The notes under the pieces were generated by a model that worked only from the letters and a program-made list of their open reading frames with translations, made no database searches and was not told where the DNA came from. From contig CAAEMG010000034.1 in the NCBI GenBank assembly GCA_900757025.1, forward strand, positions 1 through 36,727: DNA of 36,727 bases. Reading direction: 5' to 3'. Origin of the DNA: Clostridia bacterium (GTDB taxonomy: Bacteria; Bacillota; Clostridia; Lachnospirales; Anaerotignaceae). The position numbers and the translations under genes were made by a program. Below, in pieces: positions 15,744 through 23,928 of the stretch (positions are counted from its first letter, which is position 1; each line of letters opens with the position of its first letter).

Positions 15744-16156
15744 AAAACCCTACCTCTGCCAAAGGAACTCTTTTTCTTATGGAACTTGTTTTGGCAATAC
15801 TTTTCTTCTCTGTTTCGGCGGCTGTATGTGCATCTGTTTTTGCCAAAGCGGATTATCTTGCAGACAAAAGCAGAAATATTTCTTTTGCCGTTTCCGAAGT
15901 TTCTTCTGCTGCATCTTACTATAAAGCCGAAAACGGTAATTTAGAAAAAACATCTGAATTTCTTGGCGGAACTTCAGACGGCTCTCAAATTGTTGTAACA
16001 TACAACAAAAATTGGGAAAAAAACGAAAATGACGGAAAATATTTTGTTTATATAGTTCCCCAAAACTCATTTTCCGCAAGAATATATGCCTGTGACGCAG
16101 AAGGAAATATTTTTGCCGACATAAATGCCGCAGTTTTCGGAGGTAACATAAAATGA
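15740..16156 (+). CDS. pilin-like protein with degenerate prepilin motif (GspH/I-like position)
   Basis: 138 residues. The N-terminus KGTLFLMELVLAILFFSVSA places G9 before a hydrophobic helix with a Glu (E15) at +6 relative to the possible cut after G9, one residue off the canonical prepilin +5 Glu. The SYYKAENGNLEK segment (about 55-66) resembles the loop after the long pilin helix, and the rest is beta-rich. It overlaps the genes on both sides by 4 bases (ATGA), which indicates translational coupling. Inferred to be a minor pilin; the family is not identified. Confidence 0.65.
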   Translation: MKNPTSAKGTLFLMELVLAILFFSVSAAVCASVFAKADYLADKSRNISFAVSEVSSAASYYKAENGNLEKTSEFLGGTSDGSQIVVTYNKNWEKNENDGKYFVYIVPQNSFSARIYACDAEGNIFADINAAVFGGNIK

Positions 16157-16641
16157 AAAAGAAAACACAATTTTCATCTGGAATAAACGTGGGCAGTGCT
16201 TCTTTGGCAATGGTTTTTTCAATACTGTGCCTTACGGTGTTTTCCGTTTTGTCACTTATAACGGCAAATAACGATTATAAACTTGCCGAAAAAAACAGTT
16301 CTTCATTAAAAGAATATTATTCGGCAGACTATAATGCAACAGAGTTTGCCAATGCCCTTATAACAACATTTACATCTTCTCCCTCTGCCTATGATGAAGA
16401 AACCGTAAATAAACATAAAGACGAATATTCTCTTAATGAAAAAAATGAAAACGGCATAATAACCGCCGCCTTTTCCGTTCCAATAAACGAAAAAACGGCT
16501 CTTTATGCCTCTTTGGAAATAAAGAATGGCAAAGCCACAATATTAAAATGGCGTATCGAAGATACATATACACAGGAATATGACACTTCTCTTCCCGTAT
16601 GGAACGGCGAAGACAGCCAAGGAGTTGATATAATAAAATGA
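16153..16641 (+). CDS. membrane-anchored protein, PilX/GspK-like position
   Basis: 162 residues: basic tail (KKKTQFSSGINVG), hydrophobic helix (about 15-38, ASLAMVFSILCLTVFSVLSL), then an amphipathic stretch with KEYYSADYNATEFANAL, which recalls the AxxAxxA helix of PilX/GspK minor pilins, and a short beta-rich domain ending DTSLPVWNGED. There is no canonical prepilin cleavage site. It overlaps pilT by 4 bases. The resemblance to GspK-type proteins rests on position and pattern only. Confidence 0.6.
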   Translation: MKKKTQFSSGINVGSASLAMVFSILCLTVFSVLSLITANNDYKLAEKNSSSLKEYYSADYNATEFANALITTFTSSPSAYDEETVNKHKDEYSLNEKNENGIITAAFSVPINEKTALYASLEIKNGKATILKWRIEDTYTQEYDTSLPVWNGEDSQGVDIIK

Positions 16642-17699
16642 AAACACTTAACGAGCTTTTGGAAACTTCTTTCAAATGCGGTGCTTCCGATATTTTCATA
16701 ATTTCGGGCATACCTGTTTCCTATAAACATTCCGAAAGTATAAAACAGATAGATGACGAAAAAGTAACGCCGCCTTTGGCACAAAAACTTATAGAAGAAA
16801 TATATGCCGCCGGCAAAAGAGAACTTACACATCTTTATGAAACAGGCGATGACGATTTTTCATTTGCAATAGCTGGTCTTTCACGTTTCAGAGTAAGCAC
16901 ATATAAACAAAGAGGCTCTCTTGCGGCAGTAATAAGAATAATACCTTTCGGCATACCAAACTATAAAGAGCTTAATATACCTGAACAGGTTATGGCTGCG
17001 GCAGAAAAAATAAAAGGCCTTGTTATAGTTGCCGGCCCTGCCGGAAGCGGAAAAAGCACAACTCTTGCCTGCATTATAGACAGAATAAACGAAACAAAAA
17101 GCGGACATATTATAACTCTTGAAGACCCTATCGAATATCTCCACAGAAATAAAAAAAGCATTATAAGCCAAAGAGAAATATATATCGACAGCCGAAATTA
17201 TATAACGGCTCTTCGTGCCTGCCTTCGTCAAGCCCCCGATGTAATACTGCTTGGGGAAATGCGTGACCACGAAACCATAAAAACAGCTATGACAGCCGCC
17301 GAAACGGGACATCTTGTTATATCAACCCTTCATACGGTTGGTGCGGCAAACACCATAGACAGAATTATAGACGTTTTTCCTCCGGAACAGCAAAGGCAGA
17401 TAAGGGTTCAGCTTTCAATGATACTTCAAAGCGTAATAAGCCAACAGCTTATGCCCGATGTAAACGGAAACTCAGTTCCCTGCTTTGAGGTTATGAACGT
17501 AAATAATGCCATAAGAACAATGATAAGAGACTCAAAAACTTATCAGATAGACTCCGTTATATCCTCTTCTGCCTCCGAAGGCATGATGAGCATGGATACA
17601 GAGCTTTTAAAACTTTTTAAAAACGGAAGAATAGACAGGGAAACAGCCATACGCTATGCTTCCAATATAGAGCTTATGATTAAAAAAACAAACATATAA
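16638..17699 (+). CDS. pilT: PilT-family type IV pilus retraction ATPase
   Basis: A 353-residue cytosolic hexameric AAA-type motor that powers pilus retraction by acting on PilC. The N-terminal PAS-like domain (1-110) begins MKTLNELLETSFKCGASDIF. The core has Walker A GPAGSGKST (133-141, K139), the Asp box TLEDPIEYLH, Walker B DVILLGEMRD (E207), and the His box GHLVISTLHT. The C-terminal RETAIRYASN corresponds to the AIRxxxR region of PilT. Length and short N-terminal domain favour PilT over PilB/GspE. It is the only pilus ATPase in the window and ends the operon, which is followed by a terminator. Confidence 0.92.
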   Translation: MKTLNELLETSFKCGASDIFIISGIPVSYKHSESIKQIDDEKVTPPLAQKLIEEIYAAGKRELTHLYETGDDDFSFAIAGLSRFRVSTYKQRGSLAAVIRIIPFGIPNYKELNIPEQVMAAAEKIKGLVIVAGPAGSGKSTTLACIIDRINETKSGHIITLEDPIEYLHRNKKSIISQREIYIDSRNYITALRACLRQAPDVILLGEMRDHETIKTAMTAAETGHLVISTLHTVGAANTIDRIIDVFPPEQQRQIRVQLSMILQSVISQQLMPDVNGNSVPCFEVMNVNNAIRTMIRDSKTYQIDSVISSSASEGMMSMDTELLKLFKNGRIDRETAIRYASNIELMIKKTNI

Positions 17700-17707
17700 T
17701 ATATTTA

Positions 17708-17740
17708 AGCCGCAGCCTTCCGAACTGCGGTTTTTATTTT
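17708..17740 (+). terminator. intrinsic terminator of the pilus-like operon
   Basis: CCGCAG (17710-17715) and CTGCGG (17725-17730) pair across a 9-base loop, followed by TTTTTATTTT. Confidence 0.85.
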
Positions 17741-17836
17741 CTCTTATTTTCCAAACACTTCAAAATTAATCGCCTTATTTATTGTATTTTCCCTTTAAAT
17801 TAGGTAAGATATAATATTGTTTGAAGGAGGATTATT

Positions 17837-18556
17837 ATGAGAAAAAAAATTTATGATATAGTGGAAGTTAATGATGACGGAGGCGTTTTCAGCCGAATTT
17901 ATGACTATTTTATGCTTTTTGCCATAGTAGCAAGCATATTTCCTCTCTGTTTTAAGCAAAGCAATCATATTTTTGTTCTTATAGACAAAATAACGGTTAT
18001 AGCTTTTATGGCAGATTATGTTCTTCGCTGGTCAACAGCCGATTTTAAGCTGAAAAAAGGCAAAATAAATTCTTTTATAATATACCCTTTTACGCCTTTT
18101 GCCATAATAGACCTTCTTTCAATGCTTCCCTCTTTAACAACTTTAAATGCCGGATTTAAGCTTTTCAGAATAACAAGACTGTACAGAGCCCTTAAAGTTT
18201 TAAGAATTTTACGTTATTCCAAAAGTTTCCGTATTATACTTAATGTTATTAAAAAAGAACAGGAATCTCTTCTTGCCGTGTGCTACCTTGCTCTTGGCTA
18301 TATTTTTCTTTCTGCACTTATAATGTTTTCCGTAGAGCCGGCAAGTTTCGATACATTTTTTGACGCCATATACTGGTCTGTTGTTACCCTTACAACCGTC
18401 GGCTACGGCGATATATACCCTGTAAGCGATTTAGGCCGTGTTTTCAGCATGATTTCTTCTTTTATAGGCATAGCCATTGTAGCTCTTCCAACAGGTATAA
18501 TTACGGCAGGCTGTATGAACGAGCTTCATAACAATAACAGCAACAAAGAAAAATAA
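17837..18556 (+). CDS. voltage-gated-type potassium channel, six transmembrane segments
   Basis: A 239-residue inner-membrane ion channel. Four segments (about 24-140) form a voltage-sensor-like domain whose S4 carries regularly spaced arginines (FRITRLYRALKVLRILRYSK). The pore domain has S5 (about 145-165), the selectivity filter TVGYGD at 187-192 and S6 (FSMISSFIGIAIVALPTGII). No RCK/TrkA-N or cyclic-nucleotide domain follows; the protein ends soon after S6, so regulation is probably by voltage alone. GAAGGAGG lies 6 bases before the ATG. A TATAAT at 17810-17815 would give a very short leader. Monocistronic; no link to its neighbours. Confidence 0.9.
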   Translation: MRKKIYDIVEVNDDGGVFSRIYDYFMLFAIVASIFPLCFKQSNHIFVLIDKITVIAFMADYVLRWSTADFKLKKGKINSFIIYPFTPFAIIDLLSMLPSLTTLNAGFKLFRITRLYRALKVLRILRYSKSFRIILNVIKKEQESLLAVCYLALGYIFLSALIMFSVEPASFDTFFDAIYWSVVTLTTVGYGDIYPVSDLGRVFSMISSFIGIAIVALPTGIITAGCMNELHNNNSNKEK

Positions 18557-18592
18557 ATACTTTCTTTCACAGCATGAAAGAACTTTCTTGCC

Positions 18593-18621
18593 TTGACTTT
18601 ATGTGCCGTAAAGTTTATATT
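18593..18621 (+). promoter_or_regulatory. trpS promoter
   Basis: TTGACT (18593-18598) and TATATT (18616-18621) are 17 bases apart. An 8-bp hairpin (TTCTTTCA with TGAAAGAA, near 18562-18582) lies just upstream and lacks a T run. Confidence 0.6.
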
Positions 18622-18680
18622 TATTATTGGAAAAATGTTTCAAAATCACAGCCTTTTGGCTTTTATATTCGGAGGTAAAT

Positions 18681-19769
18681 ATGGAAAAAATTATACTTAC
18701 GGGCGACAGACCCACAGGCAAACTTCATGTGGGACATTATGTAGGCTCATTAAAAAGACGTGTTGAACTTCAAAATTCCGGCAAATACGACAAAATATTT
18801 ATTATGATTGCCGATTCACAGGCTCTTACAGATAACGCCGATAATCCTGAAAAAATAAGACAGAATATTATAGAAGTAGCTTTAGACTATCTTTCATGCG
18901 GAATAGACCCTTCAAAAACAACTATATTTATTCAGTCACAGGTTCCTCAGCTTACAGAGCTTACTTTCTACTATATGAACCTTGTTACGGTTTCAAGACT
19001 TCAGAGAAACCCGACGGTTAAAAGTGAAATTCAGATGAGAAACTTTGAGGCAAGCATACCTGTAGGTTTCTTCACATACCCTATAAGCCAGGCTTCCGAC
19101 ATAACAGCTTTTAAGGCAACAACTGTTCCCGTTGGCGAAGACCAGCTTCCTATGCTTGAACAGACAAAGGAAATTGTACGCCGTTTTAACGCCGTTTACG
19201 GAGATACTCTTGTTGAGCCTGAAATTCTTCTTCCGGACAACAAAGCCTGCCTTCGTCTTCCTGGCATAGACGGAAAAGCAAAAATGAGCAAGTCCCTTGG
19301 AAACTGCATATATCTTTCCGAAGACCCAGAAGAAATCCGTAAAAAAGTTATGAGTATGTACACCGACCCAGACCATTTAAAGGTTTCAGACCCCGGCAAA
19401 ATAGAAGGAAATACTGTTTTCACATATCTTGACGCCTTCTGCCGTGACGAGCATTTTGAAAAATTCCTTCCGGAATATGCAAACCTTGATGAACTTAAAG
19501 CCCACTATCAAAGAGGCGGTCTTGGCGATGTTAAGGTTAAAAAATTCCTTAACATCGTTCTTCAGGATGAGCTTGAGCCAATAAGAGCAAGAAGAAAAGA
19601 ATATGAAAAAGATATTGCCTATGTTTATCAAATTCTTAAAGAAGGCAGCGAAAAAGCCGAAGCTGTTGCAGCCCAAACACTCAGCGAGGTTAAAGCAGCC
19701 ATGAAGATAAACTACTTTGACGATGCAGAGCTTATAAATTCTCAGATTAAAAAATATTCTGAAAAATAA
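18681..19769 (+). CDS. trpS: tryptophanyl-tRNA synthetase
   Basis: Charges tRNA-Trp with tryptophan; class I synthetase, 362 residues. The nucleotide-binding motifs are TGDRPTGKLHVGHYVGSL (HIGH equivalent H16-V-G-H19) and KMSKS at 201-205. The GDRPTG form is the Firmicute type. The ATG at 18681 is preceded by GGAGG at 5 bases; an in-frame ATG 18 codons upstream has no RBS and would add a non-conserved tail. No T-box lies in the 124-base gap before it, although trpS is a common T-box target in Firmicutes. It has its own promoter and terminator. Confidence 0.96.
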   Translation: MEKIILTGDRPTGKLHVGHYVGSLKRRVELQNSGKYDKIFIMIADSQALTDNADNPEKIRQNIIEVALDYLSCGIDPSKTTIFIQSQVPQLTELTFYYMNLVTVSRLQRNPTVKSEIQMRNFEASIPVGFFTYPISQASDITAFKATTVPVGEDQLPMLEQTKEIVRRFNAVYGDTLVEPEILLPDNKACLRLPGIDGKAKMSKSLGNCIYLSEDPEEIRKKVMSMYTDPDHLKVSDPGKIEGNTVFTYLDAFCRDEHFEKFLPEYANLDELKAHYQRGGLGDVKVKKFLNIVLQDELEPIRARRKEYEKDIAYVYQILKEGSEKAEAVAAQTLSEVKAAMKINYFDDAELINSQIKKYSEK

Positions 19770-19779
19770 AGACGTTTTT

Positions 19780-19808
19780 CAGCCTCCCAAAAAAGGGAGG
19801 CTGTTTTA
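19780..19808 (+). terminator. intrinsic terminator after trpS
   Basis: CAGCCTCCC (19780-19788) pairs perfectly with GGGAGGCTG (19795-19803) across six A, followed by TTTT. Confidence 0.9.
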
Positions 19809-19911
19809 GCGTATAAAACAATGCCTTATTTTTAAAATATATAGTTAAATAAAAGTTTTTGCGGTTCTATATTCCTTTAAATACATTTGCCCAAAACCCA
19901 ACTGCTATTTA

Positions 19912-19940
19912 TTGATTTAAAATATAAACTGTGATAAACT
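19912..19940 (+). promoter_or_regulatory. asnB promoter
   Basis: TTGATT (19912-19917) and TAAACT (19935-19940) are 17 bases apart, with a TG one base before the -10 (extended -10). Confidence 0.5.
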
Positions 19941-19994
19941 TTTAAAATACAATTATCAACAAAAAAATTTGAATATTAAACAGGAAGTGTGAAT

Positions 19995-21830
19995 ATGTGC
20001 GGTTTTTGCGGTTTTACAGGTGCGCTTTTGGAAAGTGAATGCGTGCTTACAAACATGATGAATAAAATTATACACAGAGGCCCAGACAGTGCCGGTCAGT
20101 ATATAGACGGCAAAGTAAACATGGGCTTTAGAAGATTAAGCATTATCGACCTTGGCTACGGCTCTCAGCCTATGAGCAACGAAACAGACGATATTGTTAT
20201 TACCTTTAACGGCGAAATATACAACTATCAGGAGCTTAGAGAAGAGCTTATTGCAAAAGGCCATGTATTTAAAAACAACTCCGATACTGAGGTTCTTATC
20301 CATTCCTACGAGGAATACGGAAAAGATATGCTCCAAAAGCTCAGAGGTATGTTTGCCTTTGTAATTTGGGACAGCAAAAACGAAACTCTCTTCGGTGCAA
20401 GAGATTTCTTCGGCATTAAGCCTTTTTACTACTCGGTTGTAAACGGTCAGCTTGTTTACGGCAGTGAAATAAAGAGCATACTTGAGTATCCGGGAATTAA
20501 AAGAGAAGTAAATAACGATGCTTTGGAAAACTACCTTACCTTCCAGTATTCCGTTCTTCCCGAAACATTCTTTAAAGGAATTTTCAAACTTATGCCTTCC
20601 CATTGTTTTACCTTTAAAAACGGTGAAATGAAAATCGAAAGATATTGGGAGCCTAAATTTGAAGCAGACGAAAACCAGAGCTTTGACGAGGTTGTTGAAA
20701 AAATCGACAACGCTATGCAGGATTCCATAAAGAAACATAAAATAAGCGACGTTGAAGTAGGTTCATTTCTTTCCAGCGGCGTAGACAGCAGCTATGTTGC
20801 CGCTTGCTTTAAAGGCGACAAAACATTTACCGTAGGCTTCGATTATGCAAAATACAATGAAATTGATTATGCAAAATCACTTTCAAAGAAAATAGAAATA
20901 GACAACTATTCCAAACTTGTTTCAACAGAAGAATACTGGGATACAATAGCCAAAGTTCAGTATCAAATGGACGAGCCTCTTGCAGACCCTTCTGCAATAG
21001 CACTCTACTTTGTAAGCCAGACAGCTGCAAAACACGTTAAAGTTGCTCTTTCCGGCGAAGGTGCAGATGAATTTTTCGGCGGATACAATATTTATAAAGA
21101 ACCTGACGCTTTAAGACCTGTTCAGAAACTTTTCCCTAAGGCTGTAAGAAAAGGCATGGCGGCAGTTGTAAAAGCCCTTCCTTTCAAATTTAAGGGCAAA
21201 AACTATATTATAAGATGCAGCAAAGACCTTGAAGAAAGATTTATAGGAAATGCTTATATGTTTACAAAAGAAGGCAGAGAAAAAATTCTTAAACACATAA
21301 GCGGAAAATATACACCAATGTCACTTACAAAACCTGTATACGACAAGGTTAAAGATAAAGACGATGTTACAAAAATGCAGTATATAGACATCAATTTCTG
21401 GCTTATAGGCGATATTCTTCTTAAAGCCGACAAAATGAGCATGGCGCATTCTCTTGAGGTTAGAGTTCCTTTCCTTGACAGAAAGGTATTTGAAGTGGCA
21501 AGACACATACCTACAAAATATAAGGTTACAAAAGAAAATACAAAGGTTGCCATGAGAGAGGCTGCCCACAGATACCTTCCGGATATGGTTGCCGAAAAGA
21601 AAAAGCTCGGCTTCCCTGTTCCTATCAGAATTTGGCTTAAAGAAGACAAATATTACAACATAGTTAAAAAAGCCTTCACAAGCCCTGCCGCAGAAGAATT
21701 TTTCAAAACAGATGAAATAGTAAAAATTCTTGATGACCATAAAAACGGTAAGGAAGACAACAGCCGTAAAATATGGACAATATATATGTTCCTTGTATGG
21801 CACAAACAATATTTTGAAGAAGTGGCTTGA
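19995..21830 (+). CDS. asnB: asparagine synthase (glutamine-hydrolysing)
   Basis: Makes asparagine from aspartate, glutamine and ATP. The 611-residue protein starts MCGFCGF, so that removal of Met exposes the Cys nucleophile of the class II glutaminase domain (about 1-205, with HRGPDSAGQY, RLSIIDL and FNGEIYNYQELR). The synthetase domain (about 230-560) has the PP-loop SGVDSS at 261-266, followed by ALSGEGADEFFGGY and LLKADKMSMAHSLEVRVPFLD. I chose the ATG at 19995 because Cys must be residue 2; the GTG two codons upstream is excluded on that ground. AGGAAG precedes it. It stands alone, with the glyS T-box unit following. Confidence 0.95.
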   Translation: MCGFCGFTGALLESECVLTNMMNKIIHRGPDSAGQYIDGKVNMGFRRLSIIDLGYGSQPMSNETDDIVITFNGEIYNYQELREELIAKGHVFKNNSDTEVLIHSYEEYGKDMLQKLRGMFAFVIWDSKNETLFGARDFFGIKPFYYSVVNGQLVYGSEIKSILEYPGIKREVNNDALENYLTFQYSVLPETFFKGIFKLMPSHCFTFKNGEMKIERYWEPKFEADENQSFDEVVEKIDNAMQDSIKKHKISDVEVGSFLSSGVDSSYVAACFKGDKTFTVGFDYAKYNEIDYAKSLSKKIEIDNYSKLVSTEEYWDTIAKVQYQMDEPLADPSAIALYFVSQTAAKHVKVALSGEGADEFFGGYNIYKEPDALRPVQKLFPKAVRKGMAAVVKALPFKFKGKNYIIRCSKDLEERFIGNAYMFTKEGREKILKHISGKYTPMSLTKPVYDKVKDKDDVTKMQYIDINFWLIGDILLKADKMSMAHSLEVRVPFLDRKVFEVARHIPTKYKVTKENTKVAMREAAHRYLPDMVAEKKKLGFPVPIRIWLKEDKYYNIVKKAFTSPAAEEFFKTDEIVKILDDHKNGKEDNSRKIWTIYMFLVWHKQYFEEVA

Positions 21831-21845
21831 CAAAAGCCCCTGTCT

Positions 21846-21874
21846 TTGGTAGATTAAGTTTTGTAAGTTAATAT
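21846..21874 (+). promoter_or_regulatory. promoter of the glyS T-box transcript
   Basis: TTGGTA (21846-21851) and TAATAT (21869-21874) are 17 bases apart; transcription would begin near 21881, at the base of T-box stem I. Confidence 0.6.
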
Positions 21875-21879
21875 CCGCA

Positions 21880-22083
21880 TTGAAAAAGAGTAGTAGCTTA
21901 AAAAAAGCACAAAGAGAGCCTGCGGCGGTGGAAAGCAGACGGCTTTAATTAAGCGAATGGCACTTTGGAGCGGAATTTTTAAAGAGGGCGTTTTATTTTA
22001 TATAAACGTCAATTAGGGTGGAACCGCGGAAGATAACCTTTCGTCCCTTGCATATTACGGCAGGGGATGAAAGGTTTTTTTAT
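21880..22083 (+). promoter_or_regulatory. T-box leader, glycine-specific (probable specifier GGC)
   Basis: Senses uncharged tRNA-Gly and lets transcription pass into glyS. Visible parts: the stem I base (AAAAAGAGTAGTAG), the AG-bulge/distal loop region (AGAGAGCC, GGCGGTGGAAAGCAG), the specifier loop GCGAATGGCACTTTGGAGC with GGC at 21959-21961, and the T-box AGGGTGGAACCGCGG at 22015-22029. A terminator (AACCTTTCGTCCCTTG at 22035 onward pairing with a copy ending before the T run at 22075-22081) is the off state. TGG (Trp) could be read in the same loop one base earlier, but the A after GGC and the downstream gene favour glycine. Confidence 0.93.
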
Positions 22084-22122
22084 TTTCTGCTTACAGCATA
22101 ACATTTTTTAGGAGGTATAAAA

Positions 22123-23529
22123 ATGAAGGCATCAGAAAAAACAATGGAAAAAATAGTTGCCCTTGCAAAGGCAAGAGGTTTTGTTTATCCGGGCAGTGAA
22201 ATTTACGGCGGCCTTGCAAACACTTGGGATTACGGCCCTATAGGTGTTGAGCTTAAAAACAACATCAAAAAGGCTTGGTGGAAAAAATTTATACAGGAAA
22301 GCAAATATAATGTAGGCGTAGACTGTGCAATACTTATGAACCCGCAAACTTGGGTTGCTTCCGGTCATCTTGGCGGCTTCAGCGACCCTCTTATGGACTG
22401 TAAAGAATGTAAAGAGCGTTTCAGAGCCGACAAACTTATTGAAGAACATCTTGCGGCAACAGGCCACGACGGAGAAGTTGCAGACGGCTGGACAAACGAA
22501 CAGATGCAGGACTATATCAAAGAAAACAATATTGCCTGCCCTTCCTGCGGAGCCCACAACTTTACGGAAATAAGACAGTTTAACCTTATGTTCAAAACAT
22601 TCCAGGGTGTTACGGAAGACGCTAAAAATACAGTTTACCTTCGTCCCGAAACAGCACAGGGTATTTTCGTAAACTTCAAAAATGTTCAGAGAACATCAAG
22701 AAAGAAAATTCCTTTCGGTATCGGTCAGATTGGTAAATCTTTCAGAAACGAAATTACACCGGGTAACTTTACTTTCAGAACAAGAGAATTTGAACAGATG
22801 GAACTTGAATTTTTCTGCGAGCCTGGCAGCGACCTTGAGTGGTTTGCATACTGGAAAGAATACTGCATTAACTGGCTTAAAGCTCTTAAGCTCAGTGTTG
22901 AAAACACAAGAGCAAGAGACCATAGTCCGGAAGAACTTTGCTTCTACAGCAAGGCAACAACAGATATCGAATACCGTTTCCCATTTGGCTGGGGCGAGCT
23001 TTGGGGCGTAGCCGACAGAACAGACTATGACCTTAGCCAGCATCAGGAAGTTTCAAATCAGGATTTAACATACTTCGATCAGGAAAAGAACGAAAAATAC
23101 ATTCCTTACGTTATAGAGCCTTCTCTCGGTGCAGACAGAGTTACTCTTGCATTCCTCTGCGACGCATACGACGAAGAAGTTGTTGACGTTAAAGACGGAA
23201 AAGAAGACATTAGAACAGTTCTTCATTTCCACCCTGCAATAGCTCCTGTAAAGGCCGCCGTTCTTCCTTTAAGCAAAAAACTTTCAGAGCAGGCAGAAGA
23301 AATCTACATGAACCTTGCAAAGAAGTTTAATGTTGAATATGACGAAACAGGAAGCATCGGCAAGAGATACAGAAGACAGGACGAAATCGGCACTCCTTTC
23401 TGTATTACAGTAGACTTTGATACAGCAGAAGATAACTCTGTAACAGTTAGAGACAGAGATTCTATGGAACAGATAAGAATTAAAATCGACGAGCTTGAAG
23501 CTTATCTTGAAAGCAAAATGGAATTTTAA
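22123..23529 (+). CDS. glyS: glycyl-tRNA synthetase, single-chain (alpha2) type
   Basis: Charges tRNA-Gly; class II synthetase of 468 residues, the eukaryote/archaea-like dimeric form and not the alpha/beta GlyQS type. Marks are the N-terminal VALAKARGFVYPGSEIYGGL, motif 1 around WDYGPIGVELKNNIKKAWW, the zinc-like CKECKERFRADK and CPSCGAHNFTEIRQFNLMF, motif 2 GKSFRNEITPGNFTFRTREF, and motif 3 with EPSLGADRVTLAFL. The C-terminal anticodon domain has APVKAAVLPLSKKLSEQA and IGKRYRRQDEIGTPFCITVD. TAGGAGG precedes the ATG. Controlled by the T-box upstream. Confidence 0.97.
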   Translation: MKASEKTMEKIVALAKARGFVYPGSEIYGGLANTWDYGPIGVELKNNIKKAWWKKFIQESKYNVGVDCAILMNPQTWVASGHLGGFSDPLMDCKECKERFRADKLIEEHLAATGHDGEVADGWTNEQMQDYIKENNIACPSCGAHNFTEIRQFNLMFKTFQGVTEDAKNTVYLRPETAQGIFVNFKNVQRTSRKKIPFGIGQIGKSFRNEITPGNFTFRTREFEQMELEFFCEPGSDLEWFAYWKEYCINWLKALKLSVENTRARDHSPEELCFYSKATTDIEYRFPFGWGELWGVADRTDYDLSQHQEVSNQDLTYFDQEKNEKYIPYVIEPSLGADRVTLAFLCDAYDEEVVDVKDGKEDIRTVLHFHPAIAPVKAAVLPLSKKLSEQAEEIYMNLAKKFNVEYDETGSIGKRYRRQDEIGTPFCITVDFDTAEDNSVTVRDRDSMEQIRIKIDELEAYLESKMEF

Positions 23530-23539
23530 TTTAAATACT

Positions 23540-23573
23540 AAAAAAACTGTGCTTTATGGCACAGTTTTTTTAT
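23540..23573. terminator. bidirectional terminator between glyS and the small minus-strand gene
   Basis: AAACTGTGC (23544-23552) and GCACAGTTT (23559-23567) form a perfect 9-bp stem, with A run before and T run after, so it works on both strands. Confidence 0.9.
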
Positions 23574-23579
23574 TTTTAA

Positions 23580-23885
23580 TTAATTAAAATATCCGCTTGT
23601 ACAAAGCACTTCAAAACAGAAATTTGCCTCTTCATCGCTGAAAAGAGCCGCAAATCTGCCCTCAACAACCATTGATTCTGCCGTAAGGTCAAGTCTGCCC
23701 TTTTCTTCAAGGCCGTCATAACTGTCCGAAACATTTTTCTTTCTTATGGTTTCTTTCACTGTTTTAACTGCACCGTATTTTTCTATATTGTTTATAAGCC
23801 TTGTACATTTAACACCATATTTTTCCTCTGCCTCGTGGCATTTTTCAAGCAACACTTTCTGAAATTGTGCTTCTGTTTTTTCCAT
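23580..23885 (-). CDS. small uncharacterised protein with GRLDLTxE motif
   Basis: A 101-residue soluble, mostly helical protein, with an acidic N-terminus and the run GLEEKGRLDLTAESMVVE (59-76; key residues G65, R66, L67, D68 and E72), followed by FAALFSDEEANFCFEVL. A similar motif (a KYGAVxxxK helix, then GRLDLTxE, then LFxDEE) occurs in many small bacterial proteins of unknown role and at the end of some larger ones; I know no function for it. AAGGAG stands 10 bases before the ATG. No signal peptide or TM segment. It is single, between glyS and repeat copy 2. Confidence 0.75.
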   Translation of the reverse strand: MEKTEAQFQKVLLEKCHEAEEKYGVKCTRLINNIEKYGAVKTVKETIRKKNVSDSYDGLEEKGRLDLTAESMVVEGRFAALFSDEEANFCFEVLCTSGYFN

Positions 23886-23928
23886 AAAAATTCATCTCCT
23901 TTAAAATAATGCTATATCGGTAAATTGT

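Noticed and set aside
18557..18680. possible tryptophan T-box before trpS
   Set aside because: There is a hairpin but no GGGTGG-type T-box, no AG bulge, and a promoter lies only about 60 bases from the start.
21958..21960. TGG (Trp) as T-box specifier
   Set aside because: It overlaps GGC in the same loop, but the following purine and the downstream glyS gene support GGC.
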